From Apoda limacodes (Eukaryota; Arthropoda; Insecta; Lepidoptera; Limacodidae), in NCBI GenBank assembly GCA_946406115.1, contig OX291544.1, forward strand, positions 2,976,001 through 3,040,000: a DNA stretch of 64,000 bases, written 5' to 3'. The notes below the pieces were generated by a model. The model saw only the letters and a list, made by a program, of their open reading frames with translations. It did not search any database and had not been told where the DNA came from. The position numbers were made by a program, and so were the translations under genes. Positions 10,884 to 20,769 of the stretch are shown here, in pieces (within the stretch, counting starts at the first letter, position 1; the number at the start of each line of letters is the position of its first letter).

Positions 10884-11135
10884 GTTTTTATACCACTAAG
10901 GTAGCAAATAAGCTGACGGCCCGCCTGATGGTAAGAGTCCACCGCAGCCTATTGCCGCTTGCAATACCAGAGGCATTACTCGTGCGTTGCCGACCCTTCA
11001 GAAATCTAATGACGTCTTTCTTGAAGAACACCACACTGTAGTCCTTAGAGAAAACCTTGGCAGAGCGGACATTCTACAACTTAAGCGTTCGCGGGAGGAA
11101 GTTACTCTGAAACCGCACTGTAAGTGACCATTTAG
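10884..11135 (-). mobile_element. LINE family 1, 5'-truncated 3' end
   Basis: The plus-strand start TTATACCACTAAGGTAGCAA is the 3' terminus of the LINE. The segment then follows the C-terminal coding and 3' region seen at 33472-33715, including 'gcgttgccgacccttcagaaatctaat' and 'cgttcgcgggaggaag'. It stops at about 11135, so only the last 250 bp of the element arrived, which is typical of target-primed reverse transcription. It is diverged and noncoding. Confidence 0.85.
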
Positions 11136-11735
11136 GTACTTAGAATGACTTCCCTGCATTTTGCAATTTCGTCGATACTAAAAAACTATCAAATTTTACA
11201 GTGATTTCTTTTCCTACTAATTAAGTTCTACTGCGTTTCTAATAGCTTCCCGGCGACGGCCGGTTTAAATGGTACCCGCACCACATGCATTTTTATAATA
11301 TAGTGTTTTGAACACATTTACACCATGATTTTTCAGTACCTAGCACATATTCGGAAACAAAGTTAACAGAAAACTGAGTTAGGACAACGCAATTTTACTA
11401 CAAATTGGAAATGGCTGAGAAAGGAATATCAGCCCGTGTACCGACCACCACCAACCATCACCAGATGTGTGTGAAAGAAATATTTTTTATATACATATAA
11501 TTTCTGGATAAAATGTACTATTATGACACTTATCTCAAAAGCGGTGATCAGAGCTATTACAAACATCGTATTCTGTCTGAAGAACGTTATAAATACTGAG
11601 TCTTTCGCCGTATTTTTTTTCTGTATTTTTTGATTGGAATAGAAATAAATAGTTGCGTTACATAAACACAAATAAGATGCTTTTTTTACAAAGCCGGATT
11701 TTTTAGATTTTAGTAGTATGCGTTTTGGGCAATAT
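11136..11735. other. Unassigned sequence
   Basis: No feature is supported. A minus-strand frame at 11429-11794 partly overlaps the next LINE and has no motif. Confidence 0.4.
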
Positions 11736-12310
11736 TTTTTTATACCACTAAGGTGGCAAACAAGCTTATTGTTCACCTGATGGTAAGCGGTCACTGTAGC
11801 CTATGGACGCTTATAACACTAGGAGTATCACTCGTGCGTTGCCGACCCTTCAAAATCCTAATAATTTCTTTCTTGAAGAACCCCATACTGTAGTCCTTGG
11901 AGATAACCTTGGCAGGGAGCTCATTCTACAACCCAAGCGTTCGCGGAAGGAAGTTTCCTTGAAACCGCACTGTACGTGACCGACCATTTCGGTTCTAAAG
12001 TGTGAGAATGAATTCCCTGCCGATGGCGAGCGGTGCGATGGTAGAAAGTAGCCGTGGGCATAATTTCGAACAATTCCTCAGAACACAACCCATTGTACAA
12101 GCAGTAGAACACACACAGGGAGGCAAAGTCTCTCCTCAGACTTAAGGGCTCGATATAGCAAATGAGTTTGAGATCGTCAACAAAATCTCACAGCTCGTCG
12201 TTGAACCAAGTCAATGTATGTTGTTGATGTCCAACATGTCTTTGATATGCAGTAGAAACAGCGTAGGAGACAGCACATAGTCTTTAATGTCCATCCATCA
12301 TTAATGTCCA
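11736..12310 (-). mobile_element. LINE family 1 copy with internal deletion
   Basis: The 3' end TTATACCACTAAGGTGGCAA starts at about 11741 after a T run (the poly-A tail on the other strand). Up to about 12213 the sequence follows the C-terminal reverse transcriptase region. There 'cgtcgttgaaccaagtcaa' jumps straight to 'tgtatgttgttgatgtccaac', which codes the YADD region; about 480 bp present in the 33.5-34.5-kb copy are missing. Minus-strand frames at 11921-12112 (FYHRTARHRQGIHSHTLEPK) and 12177-12374 are pieces of this. Inactive. Confidence 0.85.
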
Positions 12311-12399
12311 TCCTATTAGAGCAACTACCGTCAACTTCGTCTCGTATGCATCTGCCGGACAAAAAGCTAGTCACCTATTGGCACAAACCCTTGGGCACT

Positions 12400-12820
12400 C
12401 CGTAAGATTGCAACTTTACTATGTCCAGGCTATATGCCAATGCCTCCCACTGACTCTCGATGGCTAGTGCCAATCACTATAGGAGTCCCTCAGGGCTCAA
12501 TTGTAGGTCCTTTTCTATTTCTTATTTACATTAATGTTCTCCCATAGCATGTAAACAACTATGACATTGTCTTATTTGCTGATGACACCTCTTTTCTTTT
12601 AAAAGTTAAAGGACGACAGACATGTTATTATGAATTAAATAATGTCATTTCTAAGATTGCAAATTAGTTTAACGGTAATAATTTCTTAGTTAATGAGAAA
12701 AAAACCAAATGTGTTAAATTTACATTAGCAAATATTAGTCAGATCCAGACATGTTTTAATATGACATAATTATATAAGGACAAGACATAAATATTATCTT
12801 ACACACCATTGTACCAGAGT
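12400..12820 (+). pseudogene. LINE family 2 reverse transcriptase fragment
   Basis: The frame reads PITIGVPQGSIVGPFLFLIY, then DIVLFADDTSFLLKVKG and later NFLVNEKKTKCVKF. These are the GVPQGS and FADD motifs of a non-LTR reverse transcriptase of the Jockey/CR1 type. Stops interrupt it. It belongs by sequence style to the same family as the endonuclease and C-terminal pieces that follow, but it lies upstream of the endonuclease, which is the wrong order for one intact element. Confidence 0.75.
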
Positions 12821-13024
12821 GTTAGCCTTGTCGCTATCATTTTATATTAATACCACAGCCAAGTATTTGGCTAAACAACCTGCTTCTATTGAGCAGTGCA
12901 ATTATAATAGTGTAATTGACATTTCAGCTAATCATTTAGCTAAACAACCTGCTTCTATTGAGCAGTATAATAATTTGACATGTAATAATTTAAATTAAAT
13001 TTTCGACAACAAAGGACCACTTTG
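12821..13024. repeat. Local tandem duplication
   Basis: A 31-bp string containing TAGCTAAACAACCTGCTTCT and ATTGAGCAGT occurs at about 12870-12899 and again at about 12937-12966. No coding role is visible. Confidence 0.6.
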
Positions 13025-13071
13025 GCATATTATATAATTCCAACACTAATAATGATCATATCAAACAATCT

Positions 13072-13642
13072 ATGTCTACTCAAGTTTTATGTAAACAGAA
13101 ACAAAAAAATAAACTTTATCATACTAAAAATAATATTCCATTAAACCTGGTGCATCAGAATATACAAGGAATGTCTCAGAAAGAACTAGAAATTGAATTG
13201 TTCATAAACTGCCAAAAGATTGACATTTTATGTATCACTGAACACTGGCTACGCAACCATCAGTTTATGTTCAATTTCACTAATCACCAAGTGGAAAGTT
13301 CGTTCAGCCGAGTAAATGCTATCCATGGTGGCTCTTTAATTTTAGTTAATAAAGAGCTAAAGTTTAAGGAACGTAAAGACATTGTGAGCCTCTCAGTTGA
13401 GCGAACTGCCGAGCTGTCCTGTATAGAAGTTGAACATCTCATTGTTGTGAGTGTATACAAGCCGCCTTGTGCAATTTATGAAAATTTTGAATTAGTTATG
13501 GAAGAAGTGCTGAATAAAATCAGCAATTCCAATTAACAAATCATTGTTTGTGGAGACTTCAATATAAACATTTTGGAAAATAGCTAATTAAGCACCAGAT
13601 TGCTTGCCTTATTTCAGTCTTTTAATTTAAATAATTTGTTTT
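13072..13642 (+). pseudogene. LINE family 2 apurinic-like endonuclease domain
   Basis: An open frame of 154 codons (13072-13536) followed, after one stop, by more in-frame coding sequence shows the N-terminal endonuclease of a non-LTR retrotransposon. Visible motifs are NLVHQNIQGMSQKELEIEL, IDILCITEHWL (catalytic Glu region), GGSLILVNKEL, and then VCGDFNINIL and NLNNLFCEPTRS after 13536. The enzyme nicks target DNA to prime reverse transcription. The domain is cut off about 200 residues in and abruptly joined to the C-terminus at about 13660, so the reverse transcriptase is missing. Confidence 0.85.
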
Positions 13643-13960
13643 GTGAACCAACTAGAAGTGTCGCAGTACATATATGAAAATCTTTTATATGTACATAAAA
13701 ATATCAATAGTTTCAGCAAGAAAAGTGACGTTCACAAAGTAAATACTAGAAGTAAAAATAAGCTGTTGGTGCATGATACACGTCTACACAAAATAAGTAA
13801 CTCTTTTATGGGGCAATGTATACACTTTTACAACAAAGTTCCCAATAAAATTCAAAATCTAACAATAAGTAAATTTAAATCTTTTATCAAGCAGGTACTT
13901 TGTAAAAAGGCATACTACAATATTTCAGACTATGTAAATGATAAAAATCCTTGGGACTGA
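13643..13960 (+). pseudogene. LINE family 2 C-terminal region
   Basis: The frame from about 13664 gives YENLLYVHKNINSF, VHKVNTRSKNKLLVHDTRLH, FYNKVPNKIQNLTISKFKSF and KKAYYNISDYVNDKNPWD, the conserved C-terminus that follows the reverse transcriptase thumb in this type of LINE. The start Met at 13643 is accidental: the join with the endonuclease fragment lies a few codons downstream. The same segment recurs in decayed form at 14500-14611 and 18345-18780. Confidence 0.85.
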
Positions 13961-14272
13961 TGATGCTCAATTACAGTATGCATAGGTAAACCAAATTAAA
14001 ATGGAAATAACATAAAATTGTACGACTAAAAATTTTTTATTTAAAACATTAATTGTATTTTAGTTTATTTGTATTATTGATAGTGTTTTTAAAAGAGTAA
14101 CTATCGAGTTTCTTGCCGGATTCTTCTCGGTAGAAATCAACAACATTGTGAACCGGCGGGAAGGTGGGAGGAGGGTTCAAAAAATAATATTTTATAACTT
14201 TGACGATTCAAAAGTGATTGTAAAATCCTTATTTGAATAAACCATTTTGACTTTGACTTTGACTTATGAATG
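13961..14272 (+). mobile_element. LINE family 2 3' UTR and TTTGAC tail
   Basis: Contains 'tttcttgccggattcttctcggtagaaatc', 'tttgacgattcaaaagtg' and an AATAAA signal, then ends in TTTTGACTTTGACTTTGACT, a short tandem tail rather than poly-A. A second, more diverged copy of this UTR lies at about 18780-19025. Confidence 0.8.
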
Positions 14273-14611
14273 GCAAGTGTTTCTTGGCCTAGTACTAGAC
14301 TCGAAATTTCAATGGGGTCCTCATATTCATAACCTAGACAATAAATTTAGACAATAGACCGATGTTGACACTGCAAAAATATATATTTTAGCAATTTACA
14401 TGTCAATACAATATTTGTGTTACAAACACGGGCAATTCATGAAATTTACAAATTAGGATCTAGGATATCTCTGAGGAATAGGTTTAGGGAAGTAAATATT
14501 TGAACTTTAGCGTCGCAGAACATATTTGAAAATCTTTTGCCACAAAAGTGACGTTCACAAAGTAAATACTAGAAGTAAAAATAAGCTACATGATGCACGT
14601 CTTCACAAAAT
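14273..14611 (+). pseudogene. LINE family 2, second copy, left part
   Basis: Frames read FLGLVLDSKFQWGPHI, then EIYKLGSRISLRNRFREVNI and a decayed 'VHKVNTRSKNK' segment, which follow one another in the thumb and C-terminal region of the reverse transcriptase. At 14611 the element is cut by the mag-like retrotransposon and resumes at 18345 ('aagtaactttttatggggcaatg', compare 13795-13820). Confidence 0.8.
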
Positions 14612-14714
14612 TGTGTGGGTATTTGGATATTTAGTATGTACATGTTTGAGTATTCATTAAGCAGTCATAGCACAGCTACCGTGGTTTCATTACGTGTCCA
14701 CATATATCTTTACA
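14612..14714 (+). repeat. mag-like element, 5' LTR
   Basis: 103 bp with TG...CA ends, 93% identical to the 3' LTR by my count. Host AAAAT lies immediately to its left. Confidence 0.92.
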
Positions 14715-14732
14715 TGGCGCAGCCGGTTATGC
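14715..14732 (+). promoter_or_regulatory. Primer binding site, tRNA-Ser-like
   Basis: TGGCGCAGCCGG immediately follows the 5' LTR. It resembles the TGGCGCAGTCGG site of the Drosophila 17.6/297 elements, which are primed by tRNA-Ser; one base differs. Confidence 0.7.
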
Positions 14733-14846
14733 AAACAAATATTTTGTTAGATGTTTGACAGTACTTCATTTTAGATATCAACGCGGATAATCAACATATT
14801 TATAAAGTGATTACAAACTTTAAAAAGAAAGAACAGTATATAAAAA

Positions 14847-15835
14847 ATGGAATCGTTATTATAGCCGCCTCCGCCATTTTGTTTTGAGAAAGATATTGCT
14901 AGTGTAACGTCCGGCAACTTAAGTAGAGAATGTACAAAGTGGAAAAAGTCGTTTGGAATCTACAGTAAAGCGTGCCAACTCAACAACCGAGACAACGATG
15001 AACAAATAAACATACTGCTGCATGTGATTGAGGAACAATGTTGCGATGTGTATGAACAATTTGATAGTGATGTGCTAACAACTGTGACTGTTTGATTTTG
15101 ATTTTGAATTTGATGTGTTTATTTTTTGCGAAAGAAAAACCTAACGATTGAACATCACAAATTTTTACAAGGATTCAAAAAGATCTTGAAACAACTGAGC
15201 AGTATGTTTTTGAGTTAAATAAGGTGGCAGCTACCTTTGAATTTAAAGAATTAAAGGATGATCTCGTGAAAGACAGACTGATATGTGGTAAATGAGAAGA
15301 AGCGTTAAGAGAACGGTTACTGAGAGAGCCAGATTTGACTCTGAGTAAGGCAATGGACGTTTGCAGCATTGTCGAAATATCACGGGCACAAGCGGGACAC
15401 CTAAGGCAGGGACAAGGGAAAGGAGAGAATAATCAACAATATGTGCATAAAGCTCAAGAACGGAAGACATACGGCAGTGCTAATTCTGAGGTTTACACCA
15501 AGACCAAAGAGTGAGAAACGTCCGTCATGTCGCTCGGGATGGCAGGCCTACTGTCGATCACCGTCAGCTTAGTCACCAGCAACTTTAAGCGGGGGGCAGC
15601 ACACGCTCGCCGCCGCCGCCACCGTCGTGCAGGCGCGTCAGCGCAACGTTGCTTCTCCACGTCGCCGACCGCCGCAGCCGCTGACACAACCGTACCGCGC
15701 AGGCCACGCGTTTTTTTTTCAGCTTCTATTTACTGCAGTATTTCACATGAACGAAATAAAACAAAGTGCCCAGAATGTGGTCAGCGATATTTAAAATGAA
15801 ATAAACAAGACCACTTAGCTAGGATGTGCCGCGTT
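14847..15835 (+). pseudogene. mag-like gag
   Basis: From ATG at 14847 the frame runs with stops: a Pro-rich start, KWKKSFGIYSKACQLNN, NILLHVIEEQCCDVYEQF, then KELKDDLVKDRLICGK and LREPDLTLSKAMDVCSIVE, which are typical of gypsy capsid sequence. Around 15590-15710 lies a strikingly GC-rich stretch coding Arg/Ala-rich residues, and around 15765-15830 a CPECGQRYLK...DHLARMC nucleocapsid-type zinc knuckle broken by a stop. Several in-frame stops make it nonfunctional. The frames at 15527-15799 and 15493-15687 are part or shadow of this. Confidence 0.8.
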
Positions 15836-15859
15836 TATTGTGTGCAGGAGGATTCCACA

Positions 15860-17880
15860 GATCAGGTACGTCACATTAAACATTTTAGTTTAAATGTTAT
15901 CTGGGTAGCAGTTTTAAAAATAAATAATTGTGATATCAGTTTTAAATTGGACACTGGGTCTGATGCAAATGTGAGGCCTCATAAAATTGCTGACCAAATA
16001 GGCTTATCTTCGAAAAAAAATTTTTCCATCCAGTATTAAGTTGCTTGGATATTCCGGCCATAGCATCAAAGCTATTGGTAAATGCATGTTAAAAGTAAAC
16101 TATAAAAACAACCAATACGTTTTAAAATTTATTATAGCAGAAGTTGATTCTCCTCCTATTTTAAGTAAATTATCCTGCCAGGAAATTAAATTTAGTTAAA
16201 CGCGTGGCTATGGTCAATAGTACACAGGCAGCACACTCAAGTAGAAGCATATTGGAAGAATATAAAGATGTTTATCAGGGCATAGGGTGTCTTCCTGGGG
16301 AATACAAGATTCGTTTAAAAGAGGACGTACAGCCAGTTGTGCAATCGCCACGCAAACTCCCCATTGCGTTAAGAGAAAGTGTCAAACGGAAATTAGATGA
16401 AATGATAGAGCAGGGTATCATTGCTAAAATGGAGGGATCAACAGACTGGGTAAACAGCATGACGGTAGTGAAAAAAGCGAGCAGAGATCTACGTATTTGC
16501 TTAGACCCTAGGGATTTAAACAAAACCATAAAGATAGAACATTTTAAGTTACCGACTGTTTATGAAATAATCGCGAGATTATCTGGTGCTAAATGTTTTA
16601 GCACATTAGATGCTAAATGTTAGACAGGAACTCAACTGACCTTTGCACTTTTAATTCAGCTTATGGCAGGTTTAAATATTTATGTATATCATCGGCTTCA
16701 GAAATTTTTCATAAAAAGCTCTATGAAATATTTGATGATATTGAAGGTGTTATCCTATTCATTGATGATTTATTTGTATTTGGAAGTACAAAACATGAAC
16801 ATGATATTCGTTAACGTCAAGTTTTAGATCAATGCCGGCAAATTAATATAAAGTTAAACAAAGAAAAATGTAAAATAGGACTTATATTTCCTAAATAACT
16901 TGGTCACAAAATTAGTAAATATGGTGTGATCCCAGACGATTCGCACACAAAAGCTATAATAAATATGCAAAAACCGGAAAATACCAAAGAAATGAAGAGA
17001 TTTTCAGGCCTTGTAACGTACGTAGGCAGCTTTATACCTAATCTGTCTGACAAAACTTCTATGCTTAGGGACCTCTAAAAAAAGGATACAGCCTGGCATT
17101 GGACGGAGCTACACGAAAAATGTTTCAATAACTTAAAACAATGATTGGTCAGTCCTCCTGTTTTGCAATATTATAGTTGGAATAAACCTATTGTCATATA
17201 TGTAGATGCTAGTAAACACGGGCTAGGAGCATTTCTAATGCAAGATGGAAAACCGGTTTGTTATGCATCTAAGTCAATGACAAAAACTGAACAAGCGTAT
17301 GCGCAAATTGAAAAAGAATTATATGCTTGTGTTTATGCGTGTGAAAAATTTTACACGTATATTTTTGGACGGGGAGATGTAACCGTCGAAACGGACCACA
17401 AACCATTAGTAAGTATTATTAAAAACCCCATTTCAGGCGCACCTCCTCATCTACGAAGAATGTTTATGAGACTGCAACCCTATACTTTTCAGTTAGTTTA
17501 CAAACCTGGAAAATATCTTTTTGTGGCTGACACGCTGTTGCGAGCCGTGGCGCCGCCGGAGTCGCCGAAGACCGCAAGCGGGCTTAGCCCTGAGGACGCA
17601 GGCTGTGGCGAGCCGTGAGGCGACGCAGACGGAGAGGACCTCGACGCACGCGCGCAGGTGTGTGCCATCGCGGTGAGCAACCCATTAACCGACTCCCATT
17701 TTTTAGAATTACAAAGGTTCACAAGGTCAGATGATGAAATGCAATAACTCAAAAAAATAATACGCAAAGGTTGGCCTGCACACGAAATAGCTTGAAATTT
17801 TAAGCATGTCACATCATCGCCTAGATACGCGCAATCAAACGGACAGGTAGAAAAAGCTGTACAAATTATTAAGTTTAATC
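15860..17880 (+). pseudogene. mag-like pol (protease, RT, RNase H, integrase remnants)
   Basis: Order from the left: an aspartic protease with FKLDTGSDANV at about 15945; reverse transcriptase from 16204 with LDPRDLNKTIKIEHFKLPT, a break near FSTLDAKC, then ILFIDDLFVFGS as the catalytic FIDD box near 16765; a thumb segment (LGHKISKYGVIPD); RNase H at 17145-17618 with IVIYVDASKHGLGAFLMQ, ETDHKPLVSI and the ADTL end. A GC-rich linker follows, then a zinc-domain relic (IIRKGWP). Most of the integrase core is deleted; only SSPRYAQSNGQVEKAVQIIK, with the catalytic Glu, survives near 17815. Frameshifts lie at about 16615, 16815 and 17085. Confidence 0.85.
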
Positions 17881-18241
17881 ATGCATGATAAAATTAAAAT
17901 GTATTTAATATTTAATATTTACATATTAAGTCTTACAACGTTTAAAATATTAAATTATAGTTTTAGATAAAATGTAATTATAAAAATATAGCTTAATGAT
18001 TATTATTTATTAGCATAAAACAATGAGTTTGCAATTAGTTATAATATTTTTGTTAGGTTTGTAAAATTTGTTATTATTTAGGCCATTTCATATCGATTGA
18101 ATTTGAATTTGATTGATGGAAATTTTATAGTATTTTTGTAAGCTGGAGTCAAAATAAATGTAAAGTAAAACAAGAATGTATTGTTAAAGAGATTATTGTG
18201 ATATTTTAAAATGTATTTATTTTCATTAAAAAGAAAGGGAT
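17881..18241 (+). other. mag-like element, 3' internal region and polypurine tract
   Basis: AT-rich noncoding DNA ending in AAAAAGAAAGGGA next to the 3' LTR; the purine run is the expected plus-strand primer site. Confidence 0.6.
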
Positions 18242-18344
18242 TGTGTGGGTATTTGGATATTTAGTATGTACATGTTTGAGTATTCGTTAAACAGTCACAT
18301 ACCAGCTACCGTGGTTTCATTATGTGTCCACATATATCTTTACA
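18242..18344 (+). repeat. mag-like element, 3' LTR
   Basis: 103 bp, same ends as the 5' LTR, followed by the AAAAT target duplication. Confidence 0.92.
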
Positions 18345-19025
18345 AAAATAAGTAACTTTTTATGGGGCAATGTATACTGTTCGGGAAAGATGTATGACTC
18401 TTCGGTCGGACCAGCGTGGTAGGTTAAATAGGATCGTCGCGCCTACTCTGTGTGCACCGGTACCTCAGGCACGCATAATCTTTTACAAGGCGCGGCACAG
18501 TTTTCGAGCTACTATTGAAATATACGAAATTAACTTGTTTTTTGTGAGTGAATCAGAGAAACACAATTCAGTCAAATACACATACACACTACATTTTATA
18601 CACAAAACTTTTTTACAAAACAACTCTCTTAGGGCCTACGTACGGCCCAGCTTTTAAAAAAACTTTTACCACCAAGTTTCTTATAAAATTCAAAAGCTAT
18701 CAATAAGTAAATTTAATTTTTTATCAAACAACAACTTCGTAATAAAGCATAATACAATATTTCAGACTATGTAAATGATAAAAATCCATGGTACTGAAGA
18801 TGCTCAATTACGGAACGCATAGGTAGACCAAATTAAAATGGAAATAATTTTAAATTGTACGCCTAAAACTTTTTATTTAAAATATTAATTTTATTTCTAT
18901 TTTGTCGAATTTTTTGCCGGATTCTCCTCGGTAGAAATCAACAACATTGTGAACTGGAGGGTGGATGGGAGGTTCCAAAAAATAGTGTTTTATAATTTTG
19001 ACGATTTAAAAGTGTTTCTAAAAAT
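18345..19025 (+). pseudogene. LINE family 2, second copy, right part
   Basis: Resumes the LINE interrupted at 14611: AAGTAACTTTTTATGGGGCA, then after a further insertion (18378-18661) 'acttttaccaccaag', 'ttcagactatgtaaatgataaaaatcc' and the 3' UTR with 'gccggattctcctcggtagaaatc'. It is more diverged than the copy ending at 14272. Confidence 0.8.
18378..18661. mobile_element. Unidentified 284-bp insertion in the LINE
   Basis: Compared with the first LINE copy (13815-13835), the sequence breaks after GCAATGTATAC and resumes at ACTTTTACC. The 284 bp between are foreign: they begin TGTTCGGGAAAGATG, are GC-rich at the left, contain GGGCCTACGTACGGCCC near the right and end in TTTTAAAAAA. The A-rich end would fit a short retroposed element, and the TG start an LTR, but neither is decisive and no target duplication is clear. 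The 95-codon frame at 18370-18657 covers it and is not supported as a gene. Confidence 0.55.
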
Positions 19026-20769
19026 GGTTAAGGTGGTTAATATTTTCAAACCGCGACTGTACATATGCAGCGTAGTCGTGCATTTTATAGGGAATACAAC
19101 TTCAGTAAATTTTAGCATAGCTTTGTCTCGGAAATTGTTAATCTTAGGGGAAAAAAGCAAGGACAATATTTGTAGATAATTTCATGATCTATATTTTTTA
19201 TCATATCTATTTTTATCATTTAACTAACCGGTTTACTAACAAAATCCAAAAAATCCATTTTTACGAACTATGACCTTGCATTAAAATTTTTTGCACACAT
19301 GGTATCGATGGGGACTTTCACAATTTCATTATAATGGAGATTCATGTAAAAATTTAGCTTATTGGGTGTGTAAATGTAGAAAAATAATCGTAATATATTG
19401 TACTACATGTTTATATGAATGTGCGTAAATAAATCGTAGACATTACAATTCTCAGGATACTATATGTTAAACCATACAAGGTTTTCTAGACTTTTTCTTA
19501 ACGATTTGGTTTTACTATGCTTTCGATGTTATTAACTCATATTACTTAAACGCTAATAAAAAATTCGGCTCGTTACTTAACTAATCTTTGAATTCAAAAG
19601 AAAGCTGTGAGGGGAAATTGCTGTTAAGTAAATTGTACCTGCATACTTTTTTGATTTTAAGCTTTATATTTTAATAATCATGTACGCAAAGCATACCTGT
19701 AGTAAAGCTTAAATATTTCGATCGTAACTTTGGCGAAAATCCTGATATACGAAGAATCCGAATTTTATTCCGCAAAAATATGCTAATGCTCTATATCATT
19801 TTTTGTATAATAAAAAGCAGAATAATTGAAAAATATCCAGACTCCTTATAGTGGTGTTGGTTTGGTTATAGTATACGGAGTAAACACCATACATAAAATA
19901 AAAGGTATTAGAGTTCGCCCTCAAAAACAAACGGTGATTAACCTTACTCACTGTCAAACCAATATGGTTTTAGTCATGAAATTAAATACAACATGACACA
20001 AATAAATACACATAAAATATCAAAACAAAATTTCGAAACAAAACTCACATCGATATTATGAGACACTTGTCTAATATTGCAACACGTGTCTCCCGTCTTT
20101 GTTCTTTGTACTCTTTGTACTAATAAAACTAATAAACTAAAAAAATAACTTAAGAACGAAAAGAAAGAAGGTGATATAGGCCAGAAAGCTAATTTCTGTA
20201 ATAATAACGTTGTGTTTATAAATGGACTAAAAATCATTACACAATGTCATATAAATTACTATTAGATATATGCGTTATATACTTCCATGGTAATTATTTA
20301 TTATATATATATATTATATATTAATTTCCATAAAGACGTCTTGAAACTTAATTTTTTTTTAGTATAGGATTAATCGTTTTTACCGTTTTGTAGTCACATT
20401 TTTTTAGTTTTTGCTACAAACTAGAGACAATGCACTAGATAACAAGCTATTCTAATTATTTAATCAACTTTCATTAAAATAAAATGCAATACACGCTTTA
20501 AAAATTTGCCTAAGTGTTGAAACAATGGTTACTTCCAGATTTTTTATAAAATTCAATACAATAAATGAAAATCACTCATTTAGGTAATGCACTTGACAAA
20601 AACAAGTCTTATAACACATATTTTTTTCAATCCTTTAGGTGCTATAGTTCAGCCACAAAATTTGCACAAAAACGGCAGCAGCAGGTTTCTAATTATAGCA
20701 GTAAAGTTTGCTATAACAAGATACAGTCCTCTTCCGATTAAGTTCTCCATCGGATACTCCTCGCGAAAC
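19026..20769. other. Unassigned AT-rich sequence
   Basis: About 1.7 kb with no supportable gene. Phrases around 19150-19300 ('tgatctatattttt', 'gaccttg') recall the arms of the foldback element at 5322-6122 but are too diverged to claim. Frames at 19974-20237 and 20587-20772 have no motif. Confidence 0.4.

Larger units (their letters stand above)
14612..18344 (+). mobile_element. Complete but decayed mag-lineage Ty3/gypsy retrotransposon
   Basis: Two 103-bp direct repeats (14612-14714 and 18242-18344) both start TGTGTGGGTATTTGG and end ATATATCTTTACA; I count 7 differences. The 5-bp host sequence AAAAT flanks the unit on both sides (14607-14611 and 18345-18349), and removing it rejoins the LINE. 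A primer site TGGCGCAGCCGG follows the left LTR directly, and a purine run AAAAAGAAAGGGA precedes the right LTR. Very short LTRs and a tRNA-Ser-like primer site are known for the silkworm mag lineage; pol wording (LDPRDLNKTIK) agrees. Gag, protease, reverse transcriptase, RNase H and integrase are recognisable, but stops and deletions break them, so it is inactive. Confidence 0.92.

Noticed and set aside
15493..15799. Arg/Ala-rich frames on both strands
   Set aside because: They lie in the GC-rich part of the decayed mag-like gag; neither has an independent motif.
19150..19320. Copy of the foldback element
   Set aside because: A few words are shared with the arms at 5322-6122, but no continuous match could be read.
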